64,000 nucleotides of DNA from Blattamonas nauphoetae (Eukaryota; Preaxostyla; Oxymonadida): contig JARBJD010000131.1 of the NCBI GenBank assembly GCA_033064195.1, forward strand, positions 1 to 64,000, in the 5' to 3' direction. Positions within the stretch are counted from its first letter, which is position 1; every line of letters starts with the position of its first letter. The translations under genes were made by a program, and so were the position numbers. The notes under the pieces are model-generated. The model was not told the DNA's origin, did not search any database, and worked only from the letters and a program-made list of their open reading frames with translations. Shown here piece after piece: positions 32,965-43,973 of this stretch.

Positions 32965-34053
32965 TCAATGTCGTGAAAGGTTCATGCCCTGAAAGTTGTT
33001 CCATTCGATCGAAATGTCAACAATCAATCTTCCGAAGGTTTTTTCTCGGTCGTTTTGCAGCTTTTCCTCAATCGCATCTTCGACGCCCTCCATTCTCAAC
33101 ATTCTATGCACTGTCTTCCACATCTGTCGCTGGGCTCCCCGTATTTTGTTCCATTCTTGCTGAGCACGGATCATGACATTCAGAAAATGCCAGATCGAGC
33201 GTTCATCTTCGAAGAATGCGAGACAACTTGGAATCGTGAGAACGACTGGCATACTCAGAACAAATTCCAGTGTAGGTTGATAATACGGAGATATTTCGAG
33301 GAGTCTGGCGTGTAGCATCAGAAAATACTTGGATTGCCATCCATCCATGATCGAGAAGCGGGTCACGCACAAGTGGCAAATATACTTCTCCGAAGTAATC
33401 AGGACATGCTGGAAAATAGTCTCGTGAACAGTTGGTTGTTCATTGTCGTCGTCAATTCCGAGTTGTGCAAGACCATACGGAGTTGCGAGCCAGAGAGTGA
33501 TTCGGATGATGTCCAAGAGATAAGTGTGGATATCGACTGCTTCGGCAAAAGAAAGAGATTGTGGATTGAGAGTGAAGATGAGTTGGGGGATCAGATCAGC
33601 TTTGACGAGGGCATATCGGACTATTGTAGCACAGTGCAAGATTAGAGAATCGAGTATCTCTATTGCCGCTGTGGTGATTGCTTGACTGAGTGAAGAAAGG
33701 AGAACAACAATGGATTGTACGAAGTTGGTTCCAGATTCATCAGGGGTTTGCCCAAAATTGGTGAGGAAAGCATCTGCTGATTTTTCACTCTTCGGATTCA
33801 CAGATTTGAGAAAATCAGTTGCTTTCGCTTCCAAGGAGTCATCTAATGCAGGTTTTGACCTCACGGTCGCAACGAGAGACAGAAAGACAACCGCCTTTTT
33901 GGATTCAGATTCATCTCGATTGGATTGCCAATTCAGGAAAGCAAAACTGTCTGGAGAACATGAAAAGTAGTCTGAAGAGATACCAGAGCAATGAGAATCA
34001 GTGGAGGTGGATTTCTTTGAATCTGAAGCACTCATTCGTGTTGATTCGGACAT
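32965..34053 (-). CDS. FLNW-family protein, intact copy
   Basis: A 362-residue frame starts MSESTRMSASDSKKSTSTDS, so the second Met aligns with the start of the copy at 42867 (MSALDSKKSTSTG). Landmarks: FAFLNWQSNRDESESKKAV, LVKADLIPQLIFTLNPQ, LTIPSCLAFFEDERS, MLRMEGVEDAIEEKL, and the end FQGMNLSRH. The upstream motif lies only 6 nt from the first ATG; initiation at the second Met would leave a longer leader. No break is visible. Confidence 0.8.
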   Translation of the reverse strand: MSESTRMSASDSKKSTSTDSHCSGISSDYFSCSPDSFAFLNWQSNRDESESKKAVVFLSLVATVRSKPALDDSLEAKATDFLKSVNPKSEKSADAFLTNFGQTPDESGTNFVQSIVVLLSSLSQAITTAAIEILDSLILHCATIVRYALVKADLIPQLIFTLNPQSLSFAEAVDIHTYLLDIIRITLWLATPYGLAQLGIDDDNEQPTVHETIFQHVLITSEKYICHLCVTRFSIMDGWQSKYFLMLHARLLEISPYYQPTLEFVLSMPVVLTIPSCLAFFEDERSIWHFLNVMIRAQQEWNKIRGAQRQMWKTVHRMLRMEGVEDAIEEKLQNDREKTFGRLIVDISIEWNNFQGMNLSRH

Positions 34054-34059
34054 GATGCG

Positions 34060-34072
34060 CTCGTTATGGGTC
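34060..34072 (-). promoter_or_regulatory. Shared upstream motif
   Basis: GACCCATAACGAG on the coding strand, 6 nt before the first ATG of the 32965-34053 gene. Confidence 0.5.
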
Positions 34073-34159
34073 AGAGAAAAAAAGTGAGAAACACTGAGAT
34101 TGAGATGAAAATGACGTCCAAAAAGAAGAACAAAACATCAAATTATGATGATGGAGATA

Positions 34160-34560
34160 AAGGATGAATTCAGAGGAAGTTTGGATGGAGAACGAGCAAT
34201 TCATGAAAAATCGGCTCAAAGAACGGCAGAAAGCGTGACAGAGTGTCTCTGCCATCGCTTGTATGAATGTCATTGCTTCGTTCTGTGGAAGAACACAACA
34301 AGAAGACTCTTGTCATACTGACCAAAGTGCGACTCTTCTTCGACGCACACGACGATGTGTCCATCAACTGCGGTCAACTCAGTCCAAACACAACGCCATC
34401 ACTGACGAAGGACAAGGAGGCTGGATGAAGAGTGGGGATAAATGAACGATCTGACAATCGTGTCCTCGCTGCATTCTGGCGAAGAGGTGGCAAGGACGAT
34501 TCTTCATGTGTGGCAGAGAGGGCAGACAGACCTGGACGTCGCCATTCTCGTCTTCTTCCC
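34160..34560. repeat. Duplicated intergenic block
   Basis: Closely matches 44070-44470 and 47080-47480 (shared plus-strand reading HNKKTLV...LFFDAHDDVSIN). It always lies just upstream of a family gene on the minus strand. Coding status unclear. Confidence 0.6.
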
Positions 34561-35100
34561 ATCCTGGTGATCGGTTGACTCTGCCTCCTCCACAACGAGT
34601 GTCGTCGTCCACACATTCAACTGTGTCGTCTGATCTGCAATGTTCACTCCAAGAATTCTGCTCAATTTCGTCACCATTCCAAGTGATCGAAGGATCTTGT
34701 TCCATTCGATGACCACACTCCTCTCTTTTGAGGATTCGTCCAGACATCCATCATTCCTTCCGACACACTGAGAGTTCACTGTTCATCTGAACATGATGAC
34801 AGACAACTTGGGATTGCGAGAACGATGGACGACGAGTTAACAGAGATGAGAGGATGAATTCTTTGTCGCGAGAAGTCGATAAAATCAGGATTGGCGAGAT
34901 GCTCTCATTTTCAGCTCGCAGACGCAAGTGTGAGATGGTGAGGATGCCCAGTGTTAGATCGGCTGAGATCGCTTCTGATGAACCGAGAATCTTCCGAAAC
35001 TGTTCGGTTTGCATCCCTCCATCTTCTCTCGTCTGTCTTGGCTGTTTGTGATGTGTAGGCTCGGTCGAGGAGTCAAGATGACCAGAATTGTGGTGTCTGA
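34561..35100. other. Decayed spacer with a weak family-like fragment
   Basis: A minus-strand stretch FILSSLLTRRPSFSQSQVV at about 34790-34860 recurs at 44690 and resembles the broken copies near 22500. No usable frame. Confidence 0.3.
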
Positions 35101-35139
35101 CCAATCCACAGGCATTAGGTGAGCTGGGCACAATGGCGA

Positions 35140-35180
35140 CAAGCTGAGCACATCGGTGCTCAGCTTGTCGTCCGGGGGGC
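35140..35180. repeat. Subterminal hairpin of the hAT element
   Basis: GACAAGCTGAGCAC is followed after a few bases by its inverted copy GTGCTCAGCTTGTC, forming a strong stem near the left end. The right end carries GAGCTGAGCAC in a comparable position. Confidence 0.7.
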
Positions 35181-36322
35181 TGGGCACCGGCGCCAAAATA
35201 AGCACTTCAACTTTTCACTTCTTTTCATCAATTTCACTTTAAAGAAAGGATTGGTAGCAAAAAAGGAAGTACCGAATTACATGTCTGGAAATAGAGAGTA
35301 CTGTTGGATCTCAATTTCACCTTTTTTCATCTTCTCAATGTGAGTGCACATTTTAATGGTTAGATCCCTCCTCAGGAAAACCAAGACGTTCTAACCGCCA
35401 CAAGAGAGTCAAGAAAACGACACAAGACACGTATGTGTATTCCACCTCGACTGAAAACGTACCAGATCTATTCACCGGGAATCGATATTGAATCAATAAC
35501 AGCCACCGCGTCATCATCTCTTCACCCTTCAGGCAGCTTCACCTCCACATTCGTCCCGCCCCTCCAATCAACTTTAGCGAATCATTGCAGTGTGTTTATT
35601 CACCTCGCCTTCACCTGCACCATTCATCTCTCAACCCTTGTCGTCGCCACAGAAACTCTCAATCATCCGCTTCCGTCACCCAATCAAGACTCGCCCCGCT
35701 TCCAACCGATTGATTGCGACGAAGGATGGCTGATTCGATGCCTGTACAACCGCCATCTCGCCTTGCACCGATTTCGCCATCAGTGTCTCCCGAATCGAGT
35801 CGCCATTCGACCTAGATGACCGTCTTGGCTTCCTCGGGGGACCAGAGCTTAGCTGAGTCGTTTGATCAGCCGCATTTGTCGATTGAGGCTGAATCTGATG
35901 GGGCGGTTGATCCGACCGATCAAACACCGTTGAAAAAGAGCCGCAGTTCAAAAAGAATGTGTCTGCTGTCAGTTCATCAGATTAATCAACCACTTGCGGT
36001 TCCGCTGCCGACACTACACATGTCCCACGTCTTCAACGACATCCCCAACAACGTTTCTTCTCCCAGCTTCGCTCTCACCACTGACCATTGCGGGTGATGA
36101 CGATGTTGTGTCTGGATCTCAGTGACGTCGATTGGTTGTGTCTCCCAAGCGGGCTCGACTTGGATTGGATGGGGGAGTTGACGATGGTTCAACGGACTCT
36201 TAACGCCATTTTAGGACATATATCCGTTGTTATGTAGATTTTTTATCATTTTCCCACTCAGGTGATGATTTAGCAAGATTATCTTCTTTCAATTCAAGAT
36301 GAATCTTTATTCAATCAAGGAA
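35181..36322. other. Left interior of the hAT element, no gene recognised
   Basis: Plus frames at 35433-35819 and 35816-36097 are Ser/Thr/Pro-rich without motif; I cannot support them as genes. Confidence 0.35.
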
Positions 36323-37150
36323 TCATTGAAAGATTCGCGACCAGTCTGTGTAAAGCTGAAATAAGCAAAAAAACTGAACGTTGAGAGAAGGAGATGTGTT
36401 GTGAGAACAACAAGCACACTTTATGCCTTCGTACTGCAGATCTTTGGCCTGAATGAATATTTCGGAGGCAGTTTTGTTTCTGTCTGTCTTTCTCGGAGAG
36501 ATGTATTTCAGTAATTTGCACTTGCTTGGATATCTGCATTGGAGAACGTAACAATCGAAAGCCGCGGTTCTTGGGCAATCAACATCGCTTCGTGTTCTTT
36601 CTTTCACGAATCTTTTCGCGCCTTCATTGTCTTCCCTTCTTCTGTCAGCCTATCCCCAAAAGAGCCATCAATGTGTTTCTTTCGCACTTCGAACTTGTCA
36701 GACAGTTTTCCCCATCAACGTCAACACAGTTGATTGGAAGGTGGAGTTTGTTGGTAGATCAATCCATGTTGCTTTCTGAGCTATCACACGCAGTTCATTA
36801 TCTGCTTGTCGACGCCTTGTCGTCATCTGCATATTCACACGGCGCTCTGACTTTCGTTTTTTCCTTCAAGAAGGTCGCGAACGATTCAGTTGATTTTTCA
36901 AGTGTTCTTGTTCTGTCCACTCTCATCGACTACACACATCGAGTTCCCTCAATTCTTTCTGGTTAAAGGTTTCCTTCGTTGCAAGAACTTGCTCAACAAG
37001 GGCTGTCTTCGCAGTGGGAGGAAGGCGATGTGTCGAGCAGAAGTCTTCGCATACCGATTCAACTTCATCGTCGTGATACACCTGATACATGAAAATCGAG
37101 ATACAATGAACCCATACTACGAATTGTTGATTCACAATTCTGATTTTCAA
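36323..37150 (-). pseudogene. Captured gene fragment inside the hAT element
   Basis: Minus-strand pieces read VYHDDEVESVCEDFCSTHRL (about 37080-37020), then FGDRLTEEGKTMKARKD (about 36660) and a Cys-containing tail to 36323. The first resembles the acidic 'DDxxxxxxxFCxxHxL' N-terminal module and the second the 'RLYEEGK' repeats of protist flagellar-type proteins; that assignment is from memory and weak. Frames change between pieces, through introns or decay. It is unrelated to transposition, so a captured host gene is likely. Confidence 0.35.
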
Positions 37151-38061
37151 TGTCAGCGCGAAGAGAGGATTGGTGCTTATCTCTGTGGAGATTTAAGAGA
37201 TAATCCGATGAACATTTGCATGAATGGAGAATCAAAGAACTTGAAGTGACAAGAATGTCATAAGAATCAGCTTTTCTGCATACATCGTAGAGAAAAGTCC
37301 AGCTCATCATTTGCCATCGATGATGTCCGAAGACGAAGATTTTAGGAAAGCGTATCATCATCACTCTCTTCTACATTGAGAATTGCGAGGAGAAACGATT
37401 GATATTGTTCATTTGAATGCAAATAATTGAAGATGAAACAAAGATAAACCATGCTGTCAGTATCGATTGCTACAAGTATCAATGGAGACGCAAATGGGGA
37501 CAGTGATCATCAAAGGGATAGAAACCGGAGAAACTCTAGTGACATGGCCTGTGGCTTGTCAAAACGACAAAGAAATGAAAAGAGGATGAGGAAGAAACTT
37601 GATGAACAGTGAACACGCGTCGACCAACTACTGTCTGGTCCTTGTTTTAAAACGTCCTATCATCCAGGAACTTCGATGTTGTCATCACATTCACCAGAAA
37701 CAGACAGTGGAAGTTCAGGGAGCAGATGTGAAGCGACGGATATCGGAGACGAGACGCGACAGTTACACAGGAGTAAACAACATGCTGATGTTGAACCCAT
37801 GCAAGATCGCCTGAATCTGTGTCATCCACAACGAGAGCAGAATCGAGCTGGGTTCGTTCTGGAACGCAAGCGGAGTCGTTTCAGATTCGTACGGCGTCAT
37901 CCTGCTTCAGATGAGAAAAAAAGAAAGAAACATTCAGGAAGACTTTTTTGATTCACTCACGTTAGAGAAATCGGTCTGTTTGTCTAATTGCCTAAATCAG
38001 AGCTTCAATTTTTGCCTGAATTATGACACTCACCTGTCTTCTCCTTCTTGAAACCGTCCAG
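37151..38061. other. Central spacer of the hAT element
   Basis: Only short frames on both strands up to the transposase start; probably leader or promoter sequence of the transposase plus remains of the captured fragment. Confidence 0.35.
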
Positions 38062-40275
38062 ATGTCACATCGCCTCATTCAACCAACACTCCTCTCTTTC
38101 ATCCACCAACACGATCTCAAAAAGAATCATCGTAGTGATGATCAAGATGAACAATCAAATTCGATCGTCCCTTCCGAACCAAGCGCATCACAACAGTCAC
38201 ATGATCATCTAATCGACGATTCAGATGTGGATGAACATATCGAGAGGCAGGAGAACGTTATTCCTGTCCTTCCAGCATCATACCGACTCTACGACAAGTG
38301 GATCCATGAGAAAGAATGGCTGGACGAATCAGGTCAGTCTCCCTTTTACCTGGAAGGAGAAGGAATCTATTGTAAATTATGTCACAAGCATCAAGACAAA
38401 CTCAAACGGCCCCGAGACGAGTTCATTTCTGAACCAGCGACTCCACAAAATGTAAAGTCACTTAGACGACATCTCAAAACAAGAATTCATCAAAAATCAA
38501 TAGAAATGGACACTCTCGACCCCACAAGTCCTCAGTCTACAATTCCGCCAATTGATCTACGGTCAATTCAAATTCATCGTTTCAATGAAATCAGAGCTGT
38601 GCACTACATTGCTCATCACTTTCTGCCATGTACTCAATTCAAGGATCTCACAAATCAATTCAATCTCATGTCGAACCCAAGGTTCGTATCCTCTGCTCCA
38701 ACTTCTGACAACAAAAAATTCTGGAGGATAGCCGACGCCCTCGACGTCTATTTCAACCAATTGCCTTCCAATGATCCAACACATCCCACTCCCGTTTCTC
38801 TAATTCTAGACACATCGACTGACCACAATTCACAATCTGTTTTGTGTGTTCATGTTCGGTTTTTGTCAAAGAATGGAGAAATTGAAACACGGCTGGTTGG
38901 CTTGGAAGAGATGACAAATGGTTGTACCGGCGCGGAACTATTCACGGCATTCATACGGCAGATCAACAAGGCCCACATCGACATTTCACAGATCGTTTCT
39001 GTCACCACCGACGGCGATCCGGCGATGGTTGGGGTTCGAAACGGTTTTATTAAGCATCTTAAACAATCCAACAAGAATATCCTTCACATTCACTGCTCCG
39101 CCCATCGGTTCCAACTTTCACTTAAGGATGTCTTCGACGATCCAAACCACCCCTTCTCCAAACTATTAATTCACAATTCAATGTTGTTTGTACATTCTAT
39201 CACCAAATCGCACGCCAAAACCAAATTATTCAGGAAAGAAATGGAAAGGCTCGGATCCAAGCGAAGGACTCTCACCAAACCGGTCAACACCAGATGGATT
39301 ACAAAACTATCGGCTATTCGTGAGACACTCACATTCCTTGAAGTTATTTTACGCATCAACCAACCCGATACTGATCCGACAACTGCTCAGCTTTGTTCTT
39401 TCTTCTTGAACACTCAGAATGTTGTTCGATTGGCTCTCCTCGAATATCTCCTCTCAAAAGCAAACGACATCTCACTCCTTCTCCAGACTGACACTCTTTC
39501 AATGCCTCAAACTCGTTACATTGTCAATCGTTTCAGGAATGAAATCACAAGTCAAAATCCGGATGAGTTCGAAGAATTCTTGTCCATCAAACTATCGGAG
39601 CACACTCAGCTTAATTTTGAGCCATATATAGAGTCTTCTCATCAGGAATGTAGACAACTGGCTCAGTCACTATTCAACTCGATTACTATCAGATTTCTGA
39701 TTCCCGATCAAACAGAAGATCTGGACTACTTCTCACACTCGACTCTACTCCTCCCAGATTCAGAACGTGAGGACTCAAAAATGTTATCCCTCGCTCAGCT
39801 GTTCCAGAACATAATTCCACCTCTCCAGCGTAAAAATATTATCACTCATTGGAGACATCTCAAGTCTGTCTACAAGGCTCATTTCAGTCTGCTTCCACTG
39901 ACAAAAACTCAACTTTTAGATCTGATCCTCTCGAATCATCTCTTTCATTCACTTGAGTCACTTCTCCCGATCATAATCGCCTTGAAAACTATCGCAAGTA
40001 CATCTGTCCCGACCGAGAGAGAGTTTTCAGTTCTCCATTACACTCAGAGGAAAGAGCGATCCCAACTGCGCATCCCTCATCTCTGTACTTTGACAAGGAT
40101 CCTCCACAACTCTCCTAAAATGTTATCTTTCGACATGTATCCTTCAATACAAGCCACATTGACTGAACTTCACTCCCCCAGAGGGACGAAGAGAAGCTTC
40201 TCCGGAGAACCAAGAATCGTGGTTGTTCACGATGACTTTGATGACGAACTCTCTGAAGGATGGGATGAACTATGA
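38062..40275 (+). CDS. hAT-family transposase
   Basis: Start taken at the Met of MSHRLIQPTLLSFI, 13 codons inside the longest frame, because hAT proteins often start with such a leader. Order of domains: acidic/Gln tail; a zinc-finger region (YCKLCHKH ... LRRHLKTRIHQK) at about residues 105-160; the RNase-H-like core with LILDTSTD and TTDGDPAMVGVRNG, followed by HCSAHRFQLSLKD; a long helical insertion; and the C-terminal hAT dimerisation block with TSVPTEREFSVL near residue 655. It cuts and pastes the element, making 8-bp duplications. No stop or frame change is visible over 738 codons, a normal length, so it may be functional. Confidence 0.9.
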   Translation: MSHRLIQPTLLSFIHQHDLKKNHRSDDQDEQSNSIVPSEPSASQQSHDHLIDDSDVDEHIERQENVIPVLPASYRLYDKWIHEKEWLDESGQSPFYLEGEGIYCKLCHKHQDKLKRPRDEFISEPATPQNVKSLRRHLKTRIHQKSIEMDTLDPTSPQSTIPPIDLRSIQIHRFNEIRAVHYIAHHFLPCTQFKDLTNQFNLMSNPRFVSSAPTSDNKKFWRIADALDVYFNQLPSNDPTHPTPVSLILDTSTDHNSQSVLCVHVRFLSKNGEIETRLVGLEEMTNGCTGAELFTAFIRQINKAHIDISQIVSVTTDGDPAMVGVRNGFIKHLKQSNKNILHIHCSAHRFQLSLKDVFDDPNHPFSKLLIHNSMLFVHSITKSHAKTKLFRKEMERLGSKRRTLTKPVNTRWITKLSAIRETLTFLEVILRINQPDTDPTTAQLCSFFLNTQNVVRLALLEYLLSKANDISLLLQTDTLSMPQTRYIVNRFRNEITSQNPDEFEEFLSIKLSEHTQLNFEPYIESSHQECRQLAQSLFNSITIRFLIPDQTEDLDYFSHSTLLLPDSEREDSKMLSLAQLFQNIIPPLQRKNIITHWRHLKSVYKAHFSLLPLTKTQLLDLILSNHLFHSLESLLPIIIALKTIASTSVPTEREFSVLHYTQRKERSQLRIPHLCTLTRILHNSPKMLSFDMYPSIQATLTELHSPRGTKRSFSGEPRIVVVHDDFDDELSEGWDEL

Positions 40276-40701
40276 ACTAAAGAAGCTTTCAGATAATAAA
40301 GCACTTCATTTGGCATTTATTTAAAGTCATTCAACAATGTTTTCAGAGAGTAAGTTGCGTTTGGTGCTTCGATCTCATCGAGAAAATGATAAAGGGAAAA
40401 AAGTGGTGGCCTGGTCGTTTCTCATCATATTTGGTGAATTCGTGACATTTTGATTGAATTGAATCCATTTTGAGATCAGTATTTTCTTTAAGACATGTTT
40501 TGAGTGAAAAACAACAAGTTTAAATAAGTGCGATCAAACTATCCGGATGGAGAGACTTGAATATTCTACTCAAAAATACACATGAAATGTTCACCTAATA
40601 CACACATTTAAACACGTGAAAAAGGAATTCAAACAGCGGTTTAGAGCTGAGCACAAAAAAGCTGGGCACCGTGGGCACAATGCCTAACCCCTGCCAATCC
40701 A

Positions 40702-41369
40702 GCACGTTCCACCGGACAGACCCATCAAGACGAACATCGACTCGTGAACAAGGACAGTCCACAGCCTGGCAACTCAGTGCATGTTGGTAGTTGCTTCAGC
40801 CTCGAGAACCATCTGTCTGCAACTCGGCTCGTCGGCGAGGACGGTGCGCACAGTGACGCGGATGATCAGCCTCGAGGAGACGTGGATTGTCGAGTCGATC
40901 CACGTCACTGTGCACTTCACGATCCCACACTGCATCGACGTGCGAGGGAGAGTGAAGGCGAGGGACTTGTCCGTTCTGACGACAGCTCCGTTCGTGCGCG
41001 GATCCAAAATTGGGCAAATCGAGATTGTGAGAGGGTGGTTGAGGTGTTTGTGAAAAAAGATGATTTGAGTCTGATTTCAGAATCAGATGCAAAAAGAGAC
41101 CAAGTGCTCTGACCGAAAAAAGACGTTGAGGTTGCATGGAATCAAGAGCATGTTCCAGGACGGTCCTTCATCCGCAATTGTTTGGCAGTCTGAAGAGTCG
41201 AGGACAGTGGGTGACAAGGGATTGAGAAGGGCTTAGGCGGGATGAGGAAGCATTGCGGGTCTTCGCTCCCCCGAAAGGCCGAGGATGACGATGGAGAAGG
41301 AGAGAGTGGCGACCATCGAGTGAGACTGGCGAGAGAGAATCCCAACCTTTCCCGCAAACCAAACCACGA
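40702..41369. other. Host spacer right of the hAT element
   Basis: Frames at 40744-41137 on both strands overlap without motif. From about 41290 the sequence matches the stretch before the 3' flank at 32800-32870. Confidence 0.4.
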
Positions 41370-41466
41370 GGTGATGCCAGAGTCGACAATGATCACACAC
41401 AAACAGTGTTCGGTGTCCAAAAGAAGTCACAAATTGGTCGAAAAGTTCGGTGGCTCTTGTCTGGTT

Positions 41467-42535
41467 CTATTCCTGTTCTTGAATGTTCATTCCCTGCATG
41501 TTGTTCCATTGAATCGAGTAGGCAACAATTAATTCTCCGTATTCTCCGTTTTTCTCGTTCCGCAGCTTTGCCTCAATCGCATCTTCGTTGCCCTCCATTC
41601 TCAACATTCTATGCACTGTCTTCCCCATCTGTCGAATTTCTCCGCCTTCCTTGTTCCATTCCAGCTGGGCATCGATGATACGATCCAGAAAAGTCCAGAT
41701 TGACTCATCAATCTCGAAGAATGTGAGACAGCTCGGGATCGTGAGAACGACAGGCATCTGAAGAACAAAATCCATTGTGGGTTGATAATATGGACATATT
41801 CGGAGGATTTGAGCGAGGAGTGTCAGAAAGTACTTGGATTGCTCGTCGATGATCGAAAATCGGTTCACGCACAAATGCCAGATATACTTCTCCGAAGGGA
41901 CGAGAACTTGCTTCAAAACCGTTTCGTGAACAGCTTGTTGTTCATTGAGATCTTCAATTCCGAGATATTTCATACAATTCGGAGTTGCGAGCCAGACAGA
42001 CCAGGTGATGGTATTCAAGAGACAAATGCGGATATCTGCTGCTTTTGCAAATGAAAGAGATTGTGGATTGAGAGTGTTGATGAGTCGAGGGATCAGATCA
42101 GTTTTGATGAGAGCTAGCTGGACTTTCTCTGAACACCAACAGAGATGATTATTGAGTATCTTCATTGCTGCTGTGGTGATTGCTCGATTGGGAGAAGATA
42201 TGAGCACCACAATGCACTGTACGAAGTTGGTCAATGAACCATCAGAACTCGATGCAAAGCTGACGAGAAAAGCATCTGCAAATTTAGTATTATACGGAAT
42301 CACAGATTGGAGAAAATTCACCTCTTTAACTTCCAGTGATTCATCAAGAACAGAGTGCAACTGCACGGTGGCAACAAGAGAGCGAAAGACAACGGTCTTT
42401 TGTGATTCAGATTCATTTTGTGAATCCTCCCAATTCAGGAAAGGCGAACAGTCTGGAGCATGAAAAGAAGTGGGAAGAGATACCAGCACATGGAGAATCA
42501 TTGGCTGAGGAAGTATTCGTGTCTAAAGCAGTCAT
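41467..42535 (-). pseudogene. FLNW-family copy with an N-terminal frameshift
   Basis: The expected ATG at 42535 opens MTALDTNTSSANDSPCAG and ISSHFFSCS, matching paralogues and lying 24 nt from the upstream motif. One base is missing relative to paralogues near 42463, so the frame leaves before PDCSPFLNW. From there the standard frame is open to the end (MQGMNIQEQE at 41467), and an in-frame ATG at 42501 could start a 344-residue protein with an altered leader. Internal landmarks are intact (LIKTDLIPRLINTLNPQ, MLRMEGNEDAIEAKL). Either a young pseudogene, an alternative start, or a sequencing error. Confidence 0.7.
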
Positions 42536-42558
42536 TCTTTCGGTTTCTGAGTTCAATC

Positions 42559-42571
42559 ACTCGTTATGGGT
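42559..42571 (-). promoter_or_regulatory. Shared upstream motif
   Basis: ACCCATAACGAGT on the coding strand, 23 nt before the ATG at 42535. Confidence 0.5.
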
Positions 42572-42866
42572 TCGACAGAATTCATCGACTCAGACGGAAA
42601 TGTTCACTATATTCATCCCTAAACGGCTTATTCAGCCAGTACAAGGGTGTTCACATCCGCTCTCCCTTTTAGCTTGATTTCCGCAGCTGTCGATTTTTCT
42701 TCTCAATTTCTGCTCGTTCTTTGAGACAAAAGTGATTCAGAAGAACGGAGATGGATGAGTGTGGAGAGCAAAGTGTTTGTTGGGTTCTTTGTGGCTCTGT
42801 CTGCATCCCATCGTGTTCGCTTCTGCCGGTTCGGATCGAGTCTTTGCTGGTTCCTGTAGGTTTCCA

Positions 42867-43937
42867 TCAACGCCATGGAAGGTTTATGCCATGCAGGTTG
42901 GTCAATTCCATCGATAAAGAGACAATTAAAACTCTGTCGGTTTCGCTCTTGTCGTTTTGTAGCTTTTCCTCCATCGCATCTTCGAAGCCTTCCATTCTCA
43001 ACATTCGAAGCACTGTCTTCCCCATCTTCCGCTCCTCTCCCCTTCTTTTGTTCCATTCCAGCTGGGCATCGATGATCGTATCCAGAAAATACCAGATTGA
43101 GCAATCGTCTTCGAAGAATGTGAGACAACTTGGAAGCGTGAGAAAGACTGGCATATTCAGGACGAAATTCATCGTCGGTTGATAAGCATGTGAGATTTGG
43201 AGGATTTTGGCGAGAATTTCCAGAAAATTTGCTGATTGGTTTCCATCGACGATCGAAAATCGGTTCATGCACAAATGCCAGATATACTTCTCAGAAGGAG
43301 CGAGAACTTGCTGCAAAACCGTCTCGTGTTCAGCTTCTTGTTCATTGTCGTCTTCAATTCCGAGTTGTCCGAGACCATTCGGAGTTGCGAGCCCGAGAGT
43401 ATTGGTGATGTTAATCATGAGACTAGTGTGGATATCAAGTGCTTCTGTAAAGGAAAGAGACTGTGGATTGAGAGTGGTGATGAGTTGAGGGATCAGATCA
43501 GCTTTGACGAGGGCAAGACGGACTTTTCTTGAACAATTCGCAATCAGACTTTGGAGCATCTTCATTGTAGCTGTGGTCACGGCCTGACTGGGCGAAGAAA
43601 GGAGTACTGAAATCGACTGTATGAAGTCTCTCGAAGATTCGTTCATGGTTTGCCTAAGGCTCATGAGAAAAGCATCTGCTAATTCTCTCTCATCCAGATC
43701 CATACGTTGGAGAAAATTCACCGCTTTTCCTTCCAGAGTGTCATCAAGAACAGGCTGTAACTTCACTGTGGCAACGAGAGACCAGAAGACAACAGCTGCT
43801 TCATGGAAAGATTGGAGCGATTCTTCATCCCAATTCAAGAAAGCAGAACAATCTGGAGGACATGAATATGAGTGTGAAGAGATACCAGCACTAGAAGAAC
43901 CAGTGGAGGTGGATTTCTTTGAATCTAAAGCACTCAT
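42867..43937 (-). CDS. FLNW-family protein, intact copy of a tandem pair
   Basis: A 356-residue frame starts MSALDSKKSTSTGSSSAG and ends LHGINLPWR. Landmarks: SAFLNWDEESLQSFHEAAV, LVKADLIPQLITTLNPQ, MLRMEGFEDAMEEKL. Its first two thirds and its 5' flank are identical over about 700 bp to the copy at 45346-46947, while the C-terminal third differs strongly, a sharp boundary typical of gene conversion. The upstream motif lies 23 nt from the ATG. Confidence 0.8.
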   Translation of the reverse strand: MSALDSKKSTSTGSSSAGISSHSYSCPPDCSAFLNWDEESLQSFHEAAVVFWSLVATVKLQPVLDDTLEGKAVNFLQRMDLDERELADAFLMSLRQTMNESSRDFIQSISVLLSSPSQAVTTATMKMLQSLIANCSRKVRLALVKADLIPQLITTLNPQSLSFTEALDIHTSLMINITNTLGLATPNGLGQLGIEDDNEQEAEHETVLQQVLAPSEKYIWHLCMNRFSIVDGNQSANFLEILAKILQISHAYQPTMNFVLNMPVFLTLPSCLTFFEDDCSIWYFLDTIIDAQLEWNKRRGEERKMGKTVLRMLRMEGFEDAMEEKLQNDKSETDRVLIVSLSMELTNLHGINLPWR

Positions 43938-43960
43938 TCGTGTTGATTCCGAGAAGATGC

Positions 43961-43973
43961 GCTCGTTATGGGT
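43961..43973 (-). promoter_or_regulatory. Shared upstream motif
   Basis: ACCCATAACGAGC on the coding strand, 23 nt before the ATG at 43937. Confidence 0.5.

Larger units (their letters stand above)
35109..40693 (+). mobile_element. Autonomous-looking hAT transposon, 5.6 kb
   Basis: A perfect 8-bp duplication CCAATCCA flanks the element (35101-35108, 40694-40701). The ends are CAGGCATTAGG on the left and, on the opposite strand, CAGGGGTTAGG on the right, with shared subterminal GCTGGGCAC and GTGCTCAGC motifs. A 738-codon transposase occupies the right half; the left half holds unrelated sequence including a minus-strand coding fragment. The exact duplication and open transposase point to a young insertion. 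Confidence 0.85.

Noticed and set aside
40744-41137. Overlapping frames on both strands right of the hAT element
   Set aside because: They overlap each other, lack motifs and have no copies elsewhere in the window.
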